Shown here in pieces: positions 26,502 to 36,037 of a stretch of DNA of 64,000 nucleotides. Origin of the DNA: Psychrobacter sp. JB385 (lineage in GTDB: Bacteria > Pseudomonadota > Gammaproteobacteria > Pseudomonadales > Moraxellaceae); the NCBI RefSeq assembly GCF_900163785.1, contig NZ_FUKN01000001.1, forward strand, positions 186,001-250,000, given 5' to 3'. The notes beneath the pieces were generated by a model. It did no database searches and was not told the origin of the DNA. It worked only from the letters and a program-made list of their open reading frames with translations. Position 1 is the stretch's first letter, and each line of letters opens with the position of its first letter. A program made the position numbers and the translations under genes.

Positions 26502-27473
26502 ATGAATCAAGAAAATCAAAAAAAATCCTTAAAAATCCTTATTATCATGGATCCAATCGAGCGGGTTAATTATAAAAAAGACACCAGCTTAGCAATGATG
26601 TGGGCCGCTCAAGATCGTGGTCATAGTCTGGGTTATTGTCAGATTCATGATTTGTGGTTGAATCGTGGCGAGCTGATGGTGGATACGCAGCCTGTCACTG
26701 TCAGACGTGATCCGCAGGATTTTTATACACTAGGCGATAAGTCAACGGGTCTGGTCAGCGACTATGACGTGATTTTGATGCGCAAAGATCCACCGTTTGA
26801 TATGCGCTTCATTTATGCCACCTATATGCTGGATCATGCCAAGGCGGCAGGCGTACTTGTGGTCAATGACCCACAAGCAATTCGAGATTGTAATGAGAAG
26901 TTGTTTGCGACGTGGTTTAGCGATTATATGAGCCCAACGATTGTGACCAGCAAGCAGGCGCATATTCGCCAGTTTATTACTGAGCAACAAGACGTGATTG
27001 TTAAGCCATTAGATGGTATGGGCGGTACAGGTATCTTCCGCTTGACGGCCGATAGCCCCAATATCGGCGTGACGCTTGAGATGCTAACGGAACTTGAAAC
27101 CTTACCAATCATGGCACAGCGTTATTTGCCAGAGATTAAAGAAGGCGATAAGCGGGTATTAATCGTCGATGGCGTCGTGGTAGATTATAGCTTGGCTCGT
27201 ATTCCAACCAAAGGTGAGACGCGTGGTAATCTCGCTGCTGGTGGTAGCGGTGTTGCCATGCCTTTGACTGATATCGAGCGCCAAGTGGCAGAAGTGGTGG
27301 CACCTATTGTAAAAGAAAAAGGGTTGATGTTCGTCGGTTTGGATTTAATCGGTGGCCGAATTACTGAGATCAATGTTACCAGTCCGACGTGTGTGCGTGA
27401 GATTGACGATCAGTGCGGCACTGACATTGCAACAGACTTTGTCATGGCAATCGAAAATAAACTGGCAGTTTGA
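26502..27473 (+). CDS. gshB: Glutathione synthetase
   Basis: ATP-grasp ligase joining gamma-glutamylcysteine and glycine. Family marks: ILIIMDPIERVNYKKDTSLAMM at the N terminus (in part: MDPIERVNYKKDTS), VLMRKDPPFD-type block (ILMRKDPPFDMRF), KPLDGMGGTGIFR for ATP binding, and a C-terminal INVTSPTCVREI with metal-binding Glu/Asn. The ATG at 26502 is preceded by GTGAG; a GTG at 26490 is possible. 323 residues agrees with the E. coli enzyme. It lies just before the murG-murC cluster but with a 350-base gap. Confidence 0.95.
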   Translation: MNQENQKKSLKILIIMDPIERVNYKKDTSLAMMWAAQDRGHSLGYCQIHDLWLNRGELMVDTQPVTVRRDPQDFYTLGDKSTGLVSDYDVILMRKDPPFDMRFIYATYMLDHAKAAGVLVVNDPQAIRDCNEKLFATWFSDYMSPTIVTSKQAHIRQFITEQQDVIVKPLDGMGGTGIFRLTADSPNIGVTLEMLTELETLPIMAQRYLPEIKEGDKRVLIVDGVVVDYSLARIPTKGETRGNLAAGGSGVAMPLTDIERQVAEVVAPIVKEKGLMFVGLDLIGGRITEINVTSPTCVREIDDQCGTDIATDFVMAIENKLAV

Positions 27474-27827
27474 GCCAAGCAGCAATGATAGCGTAATTTA
27501 TTGCTAAGGGACGTGCACAATGCTTAAAGATGGTTGTGCTAAGATATTTGGTTATGACGCTCTATTTCAAACGACCCCTTATTTTACACATTATTGGGGC
27601 GATATTTCTGTCAGTCTTAGAGATTGTTAAGGCTGATTAATCAAAGCCAAGTCGCGATTGTTCACGGCTTGGATTTTTGTTGTCAACCATGCATAAAGTG
27701 CTGTATATCAGCCGATGATTTACTCTATACTATGCGAGTTTTTGTGGGGCCCTTATTGGTCGAGATGTTAGAAAAATAAGGGACAATAAGTTATTCATAT
27801 TAATAAAAAAAAGATAGGCAGGCGTTC
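27474..27827. other. Spacer gshB-murG
   Basis: About 350 bases with a terminator-like hairpin at 27647-27678, and an 8-bp inverted repeat CCCTTATT/AATAAGGG (27750-27782) shortly before murG. No gene is visible. Confidence 0.4.
27647..27678 (+). terminator. Probable terminator after gshB
   Basis: CCAAGTCG pairs with CGGCTTGG (one G-U) over a 10-base loop, then ATTTTTG. Confidence 0.6.
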
Positions 27828-28913
27828 ATGAAGACACCGCACATATTAATGATGGCTGCTGGTACAGGCGGACACGTGTTTCCAGCGTTGGCCGTGAGTG
27901 AAGAGCTCGTCAAACGCGGTGCGGTCATCCATTGGCTTGGAACGCCGCATGGGATGGAAAATGGTCTGGTTGAACCGACAGGTTATCGCTTTCATGCTAT
28001 CGATATGCAAGGGCTGCGCGGTAAAGGTGTTGGGCGCTTATTAAAACTGCCAATGACATTGTTATCAGCCACGATGGCGACGGTCAGAATCATTCGCAGC
28101 AATCAGATTGACGTGGTTGTTGGCTTTGGCGGTTACGTGACAGCCCCTGGTGGTATTGCGGCTCGACTCACAAAGACGCCACTGATTATCCATGAACAAA
28201 ACGCCATTGCTGGCATGAGTAATCGCTACTTATCAAAAATCGCCACCAAAGTATTGCAGGCATTTGAGCATACCTTTGCTCATAGTGAATTGGACTCAAA
28301 AGTTGAGACAGTTGGCAACCCTGTGCGTAATACCATTACGGGCGTTAATGAGCCTAGCGTTCGTTATGATGTGAATGACACATCGCCCCTAAAACTCTTA
28401 GTCGTTGGTGGTTCGCTTGGTGCTCAAGCATTGAACAATACTGTACCAAAGGCGCTGGCTTTGATAGAGCGTCCTTTTGAAGTGCGCCATCAGTGTGGAC
28501 GTAATAATGAGACCGCGACACAAGCCGCTTATGATGCGCAGGATTTGGGTCAGCATAAGTGCGTGGTCCAGCCTTTTATCAATGACATGGCCGCTGCTTA
28601 TAATTGGGCCGATATGATTGTTTGCAGAGCAGGGGCATTGACCGTTACTGAAATCCAAAACGTCGGTATTGCTGCTATCTTTGTTCCCCTGCCACACGCC
28701 GTTGATGATCATCAAACCGCGAATGCGCGCACATTGACGATGCATGATGCTGCGATTTTGTTACCGCAATCTGAGCTAACGCCGCAGCGTTTGAGCGATG
28801 AGCTGAGTCAACTGAATCGTCATACCTGTTTGGAGATGGCAAAAAAAGGTCATGCTCTTGCCAATCGTCATGCCAGTAAGCACGTTGCTGATATTATTTG
28901 GCAAACCCTATAG
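27828..28913 (+). CDS. murG: UDP-GlcNAc:undecaprenyl-PP-MurNAc-pentapeptide GlcNAc transferase MurG
   Basis: Makes lipid II from lipid I on the inner face of the cytoplasmic membrane. GT-B fold with the N-terminal glycine loop AAGTGGHVFPALAVSE, VVGFGGYVTAPG, IHEQNAIAG, and the C-terminal donor-site motifs VVGGSLGAQALN and CRAGALTVTEI with PLPHAVDDHQTANA. 361 residues is normal. It opens the reduced dcw cluster; murC starts 100 bases further on. Confidence 0.96.
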   Translation: MKTPHILMMAAGTGGHVFPALAVSEELVKRGAVIHWLGTPHGMENGLVEPTGYRFHAIDMQGLRGKGVGRLLKLPMTLLSATMATVRIIRSNQIDVVVGFGGYVTAPGGIAARLTKTPLIIHEQNAIAGMSNRYLSKIATKVLQAFEHTFAHSELDSKVETVGNPVRNTITGVNEPSVRYDVNDTSPLKLLVVGGSLGAQALNNTVPKALALIERPFEVRHQCGRNNETATQAAYDAQDLGQHKCVVQPFINDMAAAYNWADMIVCRAGALTVTEIQNVGIAAIFVPLPHAVDDHQTANARTLTMHDAAILLPQSELTPQRLSDELSQLNRHTCLEMAKKGHALANRHASKHVADIIWQTL

Positions 28914-29012
28914 CTGGGATATTTTGCCATTCATGGGGATCATAACCCGTTATTTTAATTGATTAAATTTTATTCGCCTTTAACTCATTTGTCTTCAATA
29001 AAGAGAACCCTT

Positions 29013-30449
29013 ATGTCTACCTCTGCAAAAGCTCTACCCAAGCGTTTGATTGAAATACCAGAAATGCGCCGCATTCAGCATTTGCATTTTATTGGTATTG
29101 GCGGTTCGGGTATGTGCGGTATTGCTGAGGTAATGAATAATCAGGGTTATCAAGTGAGTGGCTCTGACATTAGTGAGAGCTTGGTGACTAGGCGTCTTGC
29201 GCAAATCGGTATCAAGATATCCATCGGTCACGATTCTAAAAACATTGCCAATGCCGATGTCATCGTTGTGTCGTCAGCAATCGATCGTAGCAATCCTGAA
29301 GTAAAAGCAGCACTTGAAGCGCGTCTACCAGTCGTACGCCGTGCAGATATGCTTGGCGAATTGATGCGCTATCGCCATGGTATTGCGGTTGCCGGCGCGC
29401 ATGGTAAAACCACCACAACCAGCTTGCTGACCACGATGATGGCAGAAGGAAAGCTTGACCCAACGTACGTGATTGGCGGTAAATTGAATGCTTCTGGCAA
29501 AAATGCTGCGCTTGGTAGTAGCCGTTTTTTGGTGGCAGAAGCCGATGAGTCGGATGCGTCTTTCTTATCATTGCGTCCGATGGCAGCGATTGTGACCAAC
29601 ATCGATCAAGATCATATGGAAACCTATGGCAACAGCTTCAATAAATTAAAAGCTGCCTATATTCAGTTTTTACACAATATGCCATTTTATGGTTTGGCTG
29701 TGGTCTGCGGTGATGATCCTGATTTATATGCCATGATTGATGATATCGGTCGTCCTGTCCTCACTTTTGGTCTAGAACCATTTAACGACGTACAGGCAGT
29801 CGATTTGGTAACAGAGGGCACTAAGACACACTTTACCGTATTGCGCCGTGATCGCGATCCTCTACGTTTGACGCTCAACATTCCTGGTACGCATAATGTC
29901 TACAATGCGCTTGCTGCGATTACCATGGCGACTGATGAAGGCGTAGATGATGAAGCTATCAAACGCGCTCTGCAAAAATTCCAAGGAGTTGGACGCCGTT
30001 TTGAGCAACATGCTTGTGTGGACATAGATGATGGCAATGTCTTATTGATTGATGATTATGGTCATCATCCAAAAGAAGTGGATGCAACCATCAAAGCGGC
30101 ACGTCAAAGTTTCCCTGACCGTCGATTGGTCATGTTGTTCCAACCCCATCGTTACAGCCGTACACGTGACTGTTATGACGATTTTGTCGAAGTCCTATCA
30201 AGCGTTGATGAGCTGCTTTTATTAGAAGTATATTCGGCTGGTGAAAGTCCAATTATAGGGGCGGATACCAAGTCATTGGCACGTAGTATTCGCTTGCGCG
30301 GGGAAGTGGAGCCGACGATTATAGATAAAGATAATCTGGCACCTGTGATGCAGCGTTTATTAAAATCCAACGACATGCTTATTACCCAAGGTGCTGGTAA
30401 TATAGGACAGATAGCCATCGATTTGGCTGCTAACAATCTTTATATCTAA
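29013..30449 (+). CDS. murC: UDP-N-acetylmuramate--L-alanine ligase
   Basis: Adds L-Ala to UDP-MurNAc with ATP, the first Mur-ligase step. The ATG at 29013 follows AAGAGA; an upstream in-frame start (28959) adds 18 unlikely residues. [16 protein letters not shown] binds [15 protein letters not shown] is the ATP loop, then [21 protein letters not shown] and [11 protein letters not shown] (Mur ligase middle and C-terminal signatures), and FQPHRYSRT. 478 residues is typical. It is followed by ddlB after 30 bases and likely cotranscribed. Confidence 0.96.
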   Translation: MSTSAKALPKRLIEIPEMRRIQHLHFIGIGGSGMCGIAEVMNNQGYQVSGSDISESLVTRRLAQIGIKISIGHDSKNIANADVIVVSSAIDRSNPEVKAALEARLPVVRRADMLGELMRYRHGIAVAGAHGKTTTTSLLTTMMAEGKLDPTYVIGGKLNASGKNAALGSSRFLVAEADESDASFLSLRPMAAIVTNIDQDHMETYGNSFNKLKAAYIQFLHNMPFYGLAVVCGDDPDLYAMIDDIGRPVLTFGLEPFNDVQAVDLVTEGTKTHFTVLRRDRDPLRLTLNIPGTHNVYNALAAITMATDEGVDDEAIKRALQKFQGVGRRFEQHACVDIDDGNVLLIDDYGHHPKEVDATIKAARQSFPDRRLVMLFQPHRYSRTRDCYDDFVEVLSSVDELLLLEVYSAGESPIIGADTKSLARSIRLRGEVEPTIIDKDNLAPVMQRLLKSNDMLITQGAGNIGQIAIDLAANNLYI

Positions 30450-30479
30450 TAAGCTAAAAGACTTTTAGGAATTATCACC

Positions 30480-31490
30480 ATGACAACGAATAACGCGCAA
30501 GAAAATGTAAACCTTGATAATCAAGCCAATAATAATACAGACGTGCATCCCGCTCTAAACACTGCCAACCACAATGATAAGAATACGAGCCAGTTTGGCA
30601 AAGTGGCCGTGGTCTATGGTGGTAGTAGCAATGAGCGCAGCGTGTCTTTGGACAGTGGTGCAGCAGTATTGCAATCCCTACAAAACCAAGGAATTGACGC
30701 GACACATTTTGATCCTAAGGATCAAGATATCACTGAATTACGTGCGTATGATCGCGTTTTTAATGTGTTGCATGGTCGGGGCGGTGAAGATGGCTTGCTA
30801 CAAGGCGTGTTGCAGTGGTTTGATATTCCGCAAACCGGTTCAGGTATTTTAGCCTCTGCGTTAGGTATGGATAAAGTACGTACCAAACAGCTCTGGCAAG
30901 GATGTGGCCTATCGACTGCACCGTTTTCGTTATTGACCGCGGATACTGACTGGCAGCAAGTGGTTAACACGCTTGGATTGCCCCTCATTATTAAGCCTGT
31001 ACATGAAGGTTCTAGTATTGGTATGACCAAAGTCAATCACCTTGACGAGCTTCCTGCTGCCTATGCAACCGCAGTACAGTGCGGTGATGCCGTGATGGCA
31101 GAGCGCTGGATTACGGGACGAGAGTTCACGATTGTCATTATTGATGACGAAGCTTACCCGGTCATTCGTCTTGAACCTGCTGATATCACAAACTTCTATG
31201 ATTTTGATGCCAAGTATAACCGTAACGATACCAGTTACTATATTCCATGCGGATTGAATGAAGCGGATGAGAAACACCTACAAGCTTTGAGTCTTGCAGC
31301 TTTTCGTGCTGTTGATGCAAAAGGCTGGGGACGTATTGACGCCATGCAAGATGAAGCAGGGAACTTTTGGTTACTTGAAATCAATACGGTACCAGGCATG
31401 ACCAGTCACAGCTTGGTTCCGATGGCAGCCAAAGCTCGTGGCATGGATTTCGATACTTTATGCTGGCATATTTTGGCGCAAACACTGTAG
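30480..31490 (+). CDS. ddlB: D-alanine--D-alanine ligase
   Basis: ATP-grasp enzyme forming D-Ala-D-Ala for the pentapeptide. After a ~38-residue Asn/Asp/His-rich N-terminal tail, the fold begins GKVAVVYGGSSNERSVSLDSG; further marks are HGRGGEDGLLQG, IKPVHEGSSIGMTKV, ITGREFTIVII and LLEINTVPGMTSHSL (metal-binding Glu and Asn). 336 residues exceeds the usual ~306 because of the tail. AGGA precedes the ATG. In most relatives ftsQ follows at once; here there is a gap of about 500 bases. Confidence 0.96.
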   Translation: MTTNNAQENVNLDNQANNNTDVHPALNTANHNDKNTSQFGKVAVVYGGSSNERSVSLDSGAAVLQSLQNQGIDATHFDPKDQDITELRAYDRVFNVLHGRGGEDGLLQGVLQWFDIPQTGSGILASALGMDKVRTKQLWQGCGLSTAPFSLLTADTDWQQVVNTLGLPLIIKPVHEGSSIGMTKVNHLDELPAAYATAVQCGDAVMAERWITGREFTIVIIDDEAYPVIRLEPADITNFYDFDAKYNRNDTSYYIPCGLNEADEKHLQALSLAAFRAVDAKGWGRIDAMQDEAGNFWLLEINTVPGMTSHSLVPMAAKARGMDFDTLCWHILAQTL

Positions 31491-31991
31491 TGAGTGTTTA
31501 AATTAAATGGTTTGCTGTATTAAAAAGCGTTTTATTGAGTCTTTTTTATTAAAAAAGAGGCTCAATAGATGGGCTTAAAAAAGAAAAATTACCATGAAGG
31601 GTACAGTCATATGCTTTGTCGTACATCCAAATACAAGGGTTTGCAGTACTTAAATGTGTCGCTAGAGCTGCTATAACACAGCTTCGTGTAAACTTGTGTA
31701 AATTCACCGTCACTACGCAGTGTTTGGCTATTGTTTAACCATAAAATACGTTAATATTGTAATTATGGGTCTATTTTAGTGATATTTATGTTTTATATGA
31801 ATACTGTTTATAAGTTATTCATACATTGAGAAAAATGTTACGTTTGAATCCGTATAACGGTATCATTTATGCCGATTTTATCAAGGATTTTGATAACATA
31901 TTGAATCAACAGACTGCTGCAAAAAAGACGGCATATTTATATTAACAACCTGCATAATCAATTTATGCAATTTATAGAGGCAAAGGTCGTT
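31491..31991. other. Long spacer between ddlB and ftsQ
   Basis: About 500 AT-rich bases in a place where these genes normally abut. It includes an A/T-rich inverted repeat at 31532-31568 (TATTGAGTC.../...GGCTCAATA) that could end the ddlB transcript, a 35-codon ORF at 31569-31676 without a ribosome site (not called), and the direct repeat GTGTAAA at 31684-31701. ftsQ probably has its own promoter here. Confidence 0.45.
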
Positions 31992-32786
31992 ATGGCTCAA
32001 ACTGTCAACGAAGTAACTGACTTGATGAGTGATAAAACCCGTCGTCCAACATCTAAGCTGCAAGTACCAACCGCACTGAAATACTTTTTTATGGTATTGG
32101 TGCTGGGACTGCTTGTATTGATTCTGATGATGGGCGGGAAAGCATTACGTGATGCGCCTCCTGCTGCTATTTATGTTAGTAATAAAGGTTTGACAAGTGC
32201 AGAGTACCAATCATTGCAACAAGTCATGGATCAGCAAGAGGTCAGTAGTTTTTTCACCTCTGATTTACAGGCTTTAAGAGACATTGCAACAGGTTTGGCT
32301 TGGGTTGATCAAGTCAGCGTTTCTCGCGATTGGCAGCGTGGTATCGTGATTACTGCACTACCTAAGCAAGCAGTAGCCAATTTTGGTACAGAACGTTTGG
32401 TTGATGCAAAAGGGGTTGTTTTTATCCCCGCAGATGACAAAGATCTGACACAAGAACAGTTTGCCACTTTACAGGGTGAACTGACACAAGCTCCAGTTAT
32501 CATGCAGCAAATGCAACAAGTTAACGATTGGTATGCACCGCTTGGTATTCAAGTAGACGATATTATCTTGTCACCAAGAATGACATGGCTGATTCGATTT
32601 GATAATGGACTGCGTGTTATTGTTGATAATGAAAATACCGCCCAAAAACTACTGAATCTAAGCCAACTGCTTGGCAATCAATTAAAGAGCCGTCGCGATG
32701 AAATACAGTCTGTCGATTTACGCTATAAGAATGGTTTTACCATTGCTTGGAATATGAATCAGCCGCAGACGGACAAATTACCATAG
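31992..32786 (+). CDS. ftsQ: Cell division protein FtsQ
   Basis: A bitopic divisome protein linking FtsB/FtsL to early components. A cytoplasmic N-terminal ~28 residues is followed by one membrane helix (YFFMVLVLGLLVLILMM), a POTRA-type domain (IYVSNKGLTSAEYQSLQQVM) and the FtsQ beta domain (WVDQVSVSRDWQRGIVITALPKQAVANF, in part; LVDAKGVVFIP). The ATG at 31992 is preferred over 31965. 264 residues. Spacers of about 500 and 190 bases separate it from ddlB and ftsA. Confidence 0.9.
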   Translation: MAQTVNEVTDLMSDKTRRPTSKLQVPTALKYFFMVLVLGLLVLILMMGGKALRDAPPAAIYVSNKGLTSAEYQSLQQVMDQQEVSSFFTSDLQALRDIATGLAWVDQVSVSRDWQRGIVITALPKQAVANFGTERLVDAKGVVFIPADDKDLTQEQFATLQGELTQAPVIMQQMQQVNDWYAPLGIQVDDIILSPRMTWLIRFDNGLRVIVDNENTAQKLLNLSQLLGNQLKSRRDEIQSVDLRYKNGFTIAWNMNQPQTDKLP

Positions 32787-32979
32787 TAGATAGTAGACAG
32801 CAAAAATCAGGTATGTAGCAAAGCAAAGGCGCATTTTGATTTGAGCAAATTTTATAGCATGTCGTTTTATAGCAAGTAGTATTGAACAAACAACATCATA
32901 GCGTGTTGATAGCGCTTTTTTTAATGATTTAATGGGAACGTCATTCAGTTTCCTGTTTAGCGATAATTTGTCTGGTAAC

Positions 32980-34272
32980 ATGAAAAATACTGAAAATCTA
33001 GTTGTTGTCCATTTGAGTGCCACGGCAGTTTATGTCGTTATCGGCAATGTTGTCTCTGCAAAAGACATTCGTATTTTAGGCGTAGGGCAGGTTAAAAACA
33101 GCGATTTTTATCAGGGTCAAATAAAACATCGTGAACGACTGCAAGGCGCTATCAAGCAAGCAATACAAGAAGCAGAAGATACTGCCAACTGCCGTGTACA
33201 TAGCGTGTGGTTGACACTTGCTGCGCCTGAATTGTCTAGTAAAAATAGCGCAGGAGAGGTTCGCGTAGAGGATGAAGTTGTCCGTGCCAAGGATATGGTA
33301 CAAGCATTATCCAATGCCAAGTCTCGTGATTTACCATCAGATTATTATCTCATGCATTGCTGTCAGCAAGGCATCTACGTCGATGACCAAGACTTTATGG
33401 TCGATGATGCAATTGAGATGATGGCACACAATATCACTGTGATGTATCACTTAATGATGATGCCAGTGTCTAGTCGTCAGAATATCCAAAAATTACTACA
33501 AAGCTGCGATGTTGGCATTGATCATATTGTATTTGATGCAGTGACAAGTGCTGAGTATAGCTTGATGAGCGATGAGCGCTTGCAAGGCGTCTGTTTGGTT
33601 GATATCGGTGCCAGCACTACCAGCATCTGTGTGTATAAAGAAAACAAGCTGATTTTTACGCATTGTATCGCCACAGGCAGTCATGAAGTGACAATGGATA
33701 TTTCAGCAGACTTCGGTATCTCAATGATTGAGGCAGAAAAGCTTAAAAAGACTCATGGGACAGTCGATGTCAATAGCGTCGATCCAAGCTCATTTTTTCT
33801 TTTCAAGCCACAAGGTTCAAACGATGAGATCAACATTGGTGTCTATAACTTAGCCCGTATTATTGAAGCACGTTATGTCCAGATATTTACTGAAGTGGCT
33901 CGTCAATTGCATGACGCTGACCTGATAGGATATATTGATAAAGGTATTGTATTATCTGGCGGCGGTAGCATGATTAAAGGGATGGTTCCCTTTGCCAAAA
34001 AGCTGCTCAAAATGCCAGTGGTATTGACCAATACTCATCCTGCAATCAGTGCTTACAATCATTTTGATAACGATGAATCCTTTAAACAGCTTAATATTCA
34101 AGTAAATGATCGCGCTTATCAGACTGCATTTGGTACACTACTCTATAGTCAAAGCGAGCAGTTCCGCCGCAGTGAAAAAAGTGAGCCTGAAGCGATCCAG
34201 AAAAACCGAGTAACAGGGGTTTTTCAAAGTGCAGGACAACGCTTTGCGAGCGTACTGAAAAAAATATTGTAG
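32980..34272 (+). CDS. ftsA: Cell division protein FtsA (divergent nucleotide-binding motifs)
   Basis: Actin-like protein tethering FtsZ to the membrane. 430 residues from the ATG at 32980; an ATG at 32932 adds 16. Position between ftsQ and ftsZ, the SHS2-like region, VCLVDIGASTTSICVY, GIVLSGGGSMIKGM and the C-terminal amphipathic helix (QRFASVLKKIL) support the call. It is odd that the phosphate-1 loop, normally (D/E)IGT near the N terminus, reads HLSAT (residues 11-15), and phosphate-2, normally DIGGGT, reads DIGAST. ATP binding may be altered. Neither start has a strong ribosome site. Confidence 0.9.
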   Translation: MKNTENLVVVHLSATAVYVVIGNVVSAKDIRILGVGQVKNSDFYQGQIKHRERLQGAIKQAIQEAEDTANCRVHSVWLTLAAPELSSKNSAGEVRVEDEVVRAKDMVQALSNAKSRDLPSDYYLMHCCQQGIYVDDQDFMVDDAIEMMAHNITVMYHLMMMPVSSRQNIQKLLQSCDVGIDHIVFDAVTSAEYSLMSDERLQGVCLVDIGASTTSICVYKENKLIFTHCIATGSHEVTMDISADFGISMIEAEKLKKTHGTVDVNSVDPSSFFLFKPQGSNDEINIGVYNLARIIEARYVQIFTEVARQLHDADLIGYIDKGIVLSGGGSMIKGMVPFAKKLLKMPVVLTNTHPAISAYNHFDNDESFKQLNIQVNDRAYQTAFGTLLYSQSEQFRRSEKSEPEAIQKNRVTGVFQSAGQRFASVLKKIL

Positions 34273-34519
34273 TCGTGTTTTAAATGTTTAGAAGATTGAC
34301 CCCTTGCAAAATGCATTGAAATAATCTGATCTAAAGATGATGTAATATTGAAAGTAATGCCTTGATCGGTGATGACATATTTTGTCTAAACTGTATGGTT
34401 TAATCCATAGCCCTGTTTTATTTAAATACATTTATATATATAGTGTGTCGATAGCGCAACTCATGAGTGCGTTACCACGTATCGACCATTACGCTATTTG
34501 CAACTGGAGAATCTTTTTT

Positions 34520-35719
34520 ATGTCAAAATACACCATGCCAGATGATAACCAGCTTCAAAATAACGGCCAAGCGAGCTTCACTGTATTCGGTGTGGGTGGT
34601 GGTGGCGGTAATGCGGTTGAGCATATGGTACAACAAGGAATTAGGGGTGTAACCTTTGTCTGTGCTAATACGGATAAACAAGCGCTTGATCGTTTAACTG
34701 CGCCGCACAAATTACAACTTGGTGCAAAAACAAATCGTGGTCTAGGGGCAGGGGCAAACCCAGAAGTAGGACGTGAAGCGGCAGAGAGCGAAGAAGAAGC
34801 CATCCGTGCCTTACTTGAGCATTCAGATATGGTATTCATCACCGCAGGTATGGGTGGTGGTACAGGTACGGGTGCGGCGCCAGTGGTTGCTCGTATTGCT
34901 AAAGAAATGGAAGTTTTGACTGTTGCAGTAGTGACCACACCTTTCAAATTTGAAGGCGGCAAACGTATCAAAGCGGCCAAAGCGGGTATTGAGCAGTTGA
35001 CCAACTTTGTGGATTCTATCATTACGATTCCAAATGATAAATTGATGAGTGTCTACGGCAACATCTCTATGCAAGACGCTTTCAAAAAAGCAGATGATGT
35101 ATTGTTGCATGCCGTTCAGGGTATTGCTGAAACCATCGCTAGCGAAGGTATGATTAACATCGATTTTAATGATATTCGTACGGCGATGACAGCAAAAGGT
35201 CACGCCATGATGGGTATTGGCCGTGCCAGCGGTGATGATCGCGCGCGTCAAGCGACCGAAAAAGCCATCAGATCACCACTACTCGATGATCTACGTTTAG
35301 AAAATGCCAAAGGTCTATTGGTTAATGTGATTTCGTCTGAATCGTTGTCTTTGGATGAGATGAGTAAAATCAGTGCAATAGTCGAAGAAATCACTGACAT
35401 CGATGATGCCCATATTTTCTACGGCTCTGTGATTGATGAAAAAATGGGAGATGATTTGCATGTAACTGTTATTGCCACAGGCCTAACGTTAGACGAAAAT
35501 GCAGGTCAAGAGCCAGAAGTGGTCGAGCAACCAGTTCCATCGGTTAATAGTACCCAGCCTGTCGATCCTAATGTACATACCAGTGCGTTAAATAGCCAAA
35601 AACAATCGCAAGCCCAATTGTATCAAGACAGTGCGGCACGTTCGAGTGCTCCTCAAGAGCAACCTAAAACCAAAACCAACAGTATTCAAGATTATCTAAA
35701 GCGTCAACAGAATAAGTAA
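34520..35719 (+). CDS. ftsZ: Cell division protein FtsZ
   Basis: Tubulin-like GTPase that forms the Z ring. The ATG at 34520 follows GGAGA. Signatures: VFGVGGGGGNAVEHM, NTDKQAL, the GTP loop GGGTGTGAAPVVA, TTPFKFEGGKR and NDKLM with the T7-loop area DFNDIRTAM. A variable linker (about residues 315-385, Gln/Ser-rich) leads to the C-terminal peptide IQDYLKRQQNK that binds FtsA and other partners; ZapA for this ring is at 1.5 kb. 399 residues. It is separated by 247 bases from ftsA, so an internal promoter is likely; a terminator follows. Confidence 0.97.
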   Translation: MSKYTMPDDNQLQNNGQASFTVFGVGGGGGNAVEHMVQQGIRGVTFVCANTDKQALDRLTAPHKLQLGAKTNRGLGAGANPEVGREAAESEEEAIRALLEHSDMVFITAGMGGGTGTGAAPVVARIAKEMEVLTVAVVTTPFKFEGGKRIKAAKAGIEQLTNFVDSIITIPNDKLMSVYGNISMQDAFKKADDVLLHAVQGIAETIASEGMINIDFNDIRTAMTAKGHAMMGIGRASGDDRARQATEKAIRSPLLDDLRLENAKGLLVNVISSESLSLDEMSKISAIVEEITDIDDAHIFYGSVIDEKMGDDLHVTVIATGLTLDENAGQEPEVVEQPVPSVNSTQPVDPNVHTSALNSQKQSQAQLYQDSAARSSAPQEQPKTKTNSIQDYLKRQQNK

Positions 35720-35749
35720 CGCTTATAAAGACACTGAATATATTGAACT

Positions 35750-35780
35750 AAAAAGCCAGTGCTGAGTCACTGGCTTTTTT
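35750..35780 (+). terminator. Terminator after ftsZ
   Basis: AAAAGCCAGTG (35751-35761) pairs with CACTGGCTTTT (35768-35778), ending in six T. Confidence 0.9.
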
Positions 35781-36037
35781 ATGCCCATAAATAGTAGATG
35801 TCATAAAAATTGTCATCAAATAGACATATTTGATGTTTTTTTTGCACAAAATGTTTCAAAAAATCAGATATTTCTAAAAAGAAATTCCAATGCTAGGCCT
35901 TATAAATTATGAATATATATGACGATAAGTGTTATCAATCAAGGAGATAAGCAAATTAAAGAGTATTAGCTATAGCGAACTGGGGGCAGGTAATGATACA
36001 CTATGGCAATTGTAACAAAATATGTGAGAAGACAGCC

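Noticed and set aside
27500..27545. GCACAA/TTGTGC inverted repeat after gshB as a riboswitch
   Set aside because: Only 6 bp with a 13-base loop and no further structure; consistent with chance.
31569..31676. 35-codon plus-strand ORF between ddlB and ftsQ
   Set aside because: It has an ATG and a clean stop but no ribosome site, and lies just after an A/T-rich hairpin; the sequence has no recognisable features.
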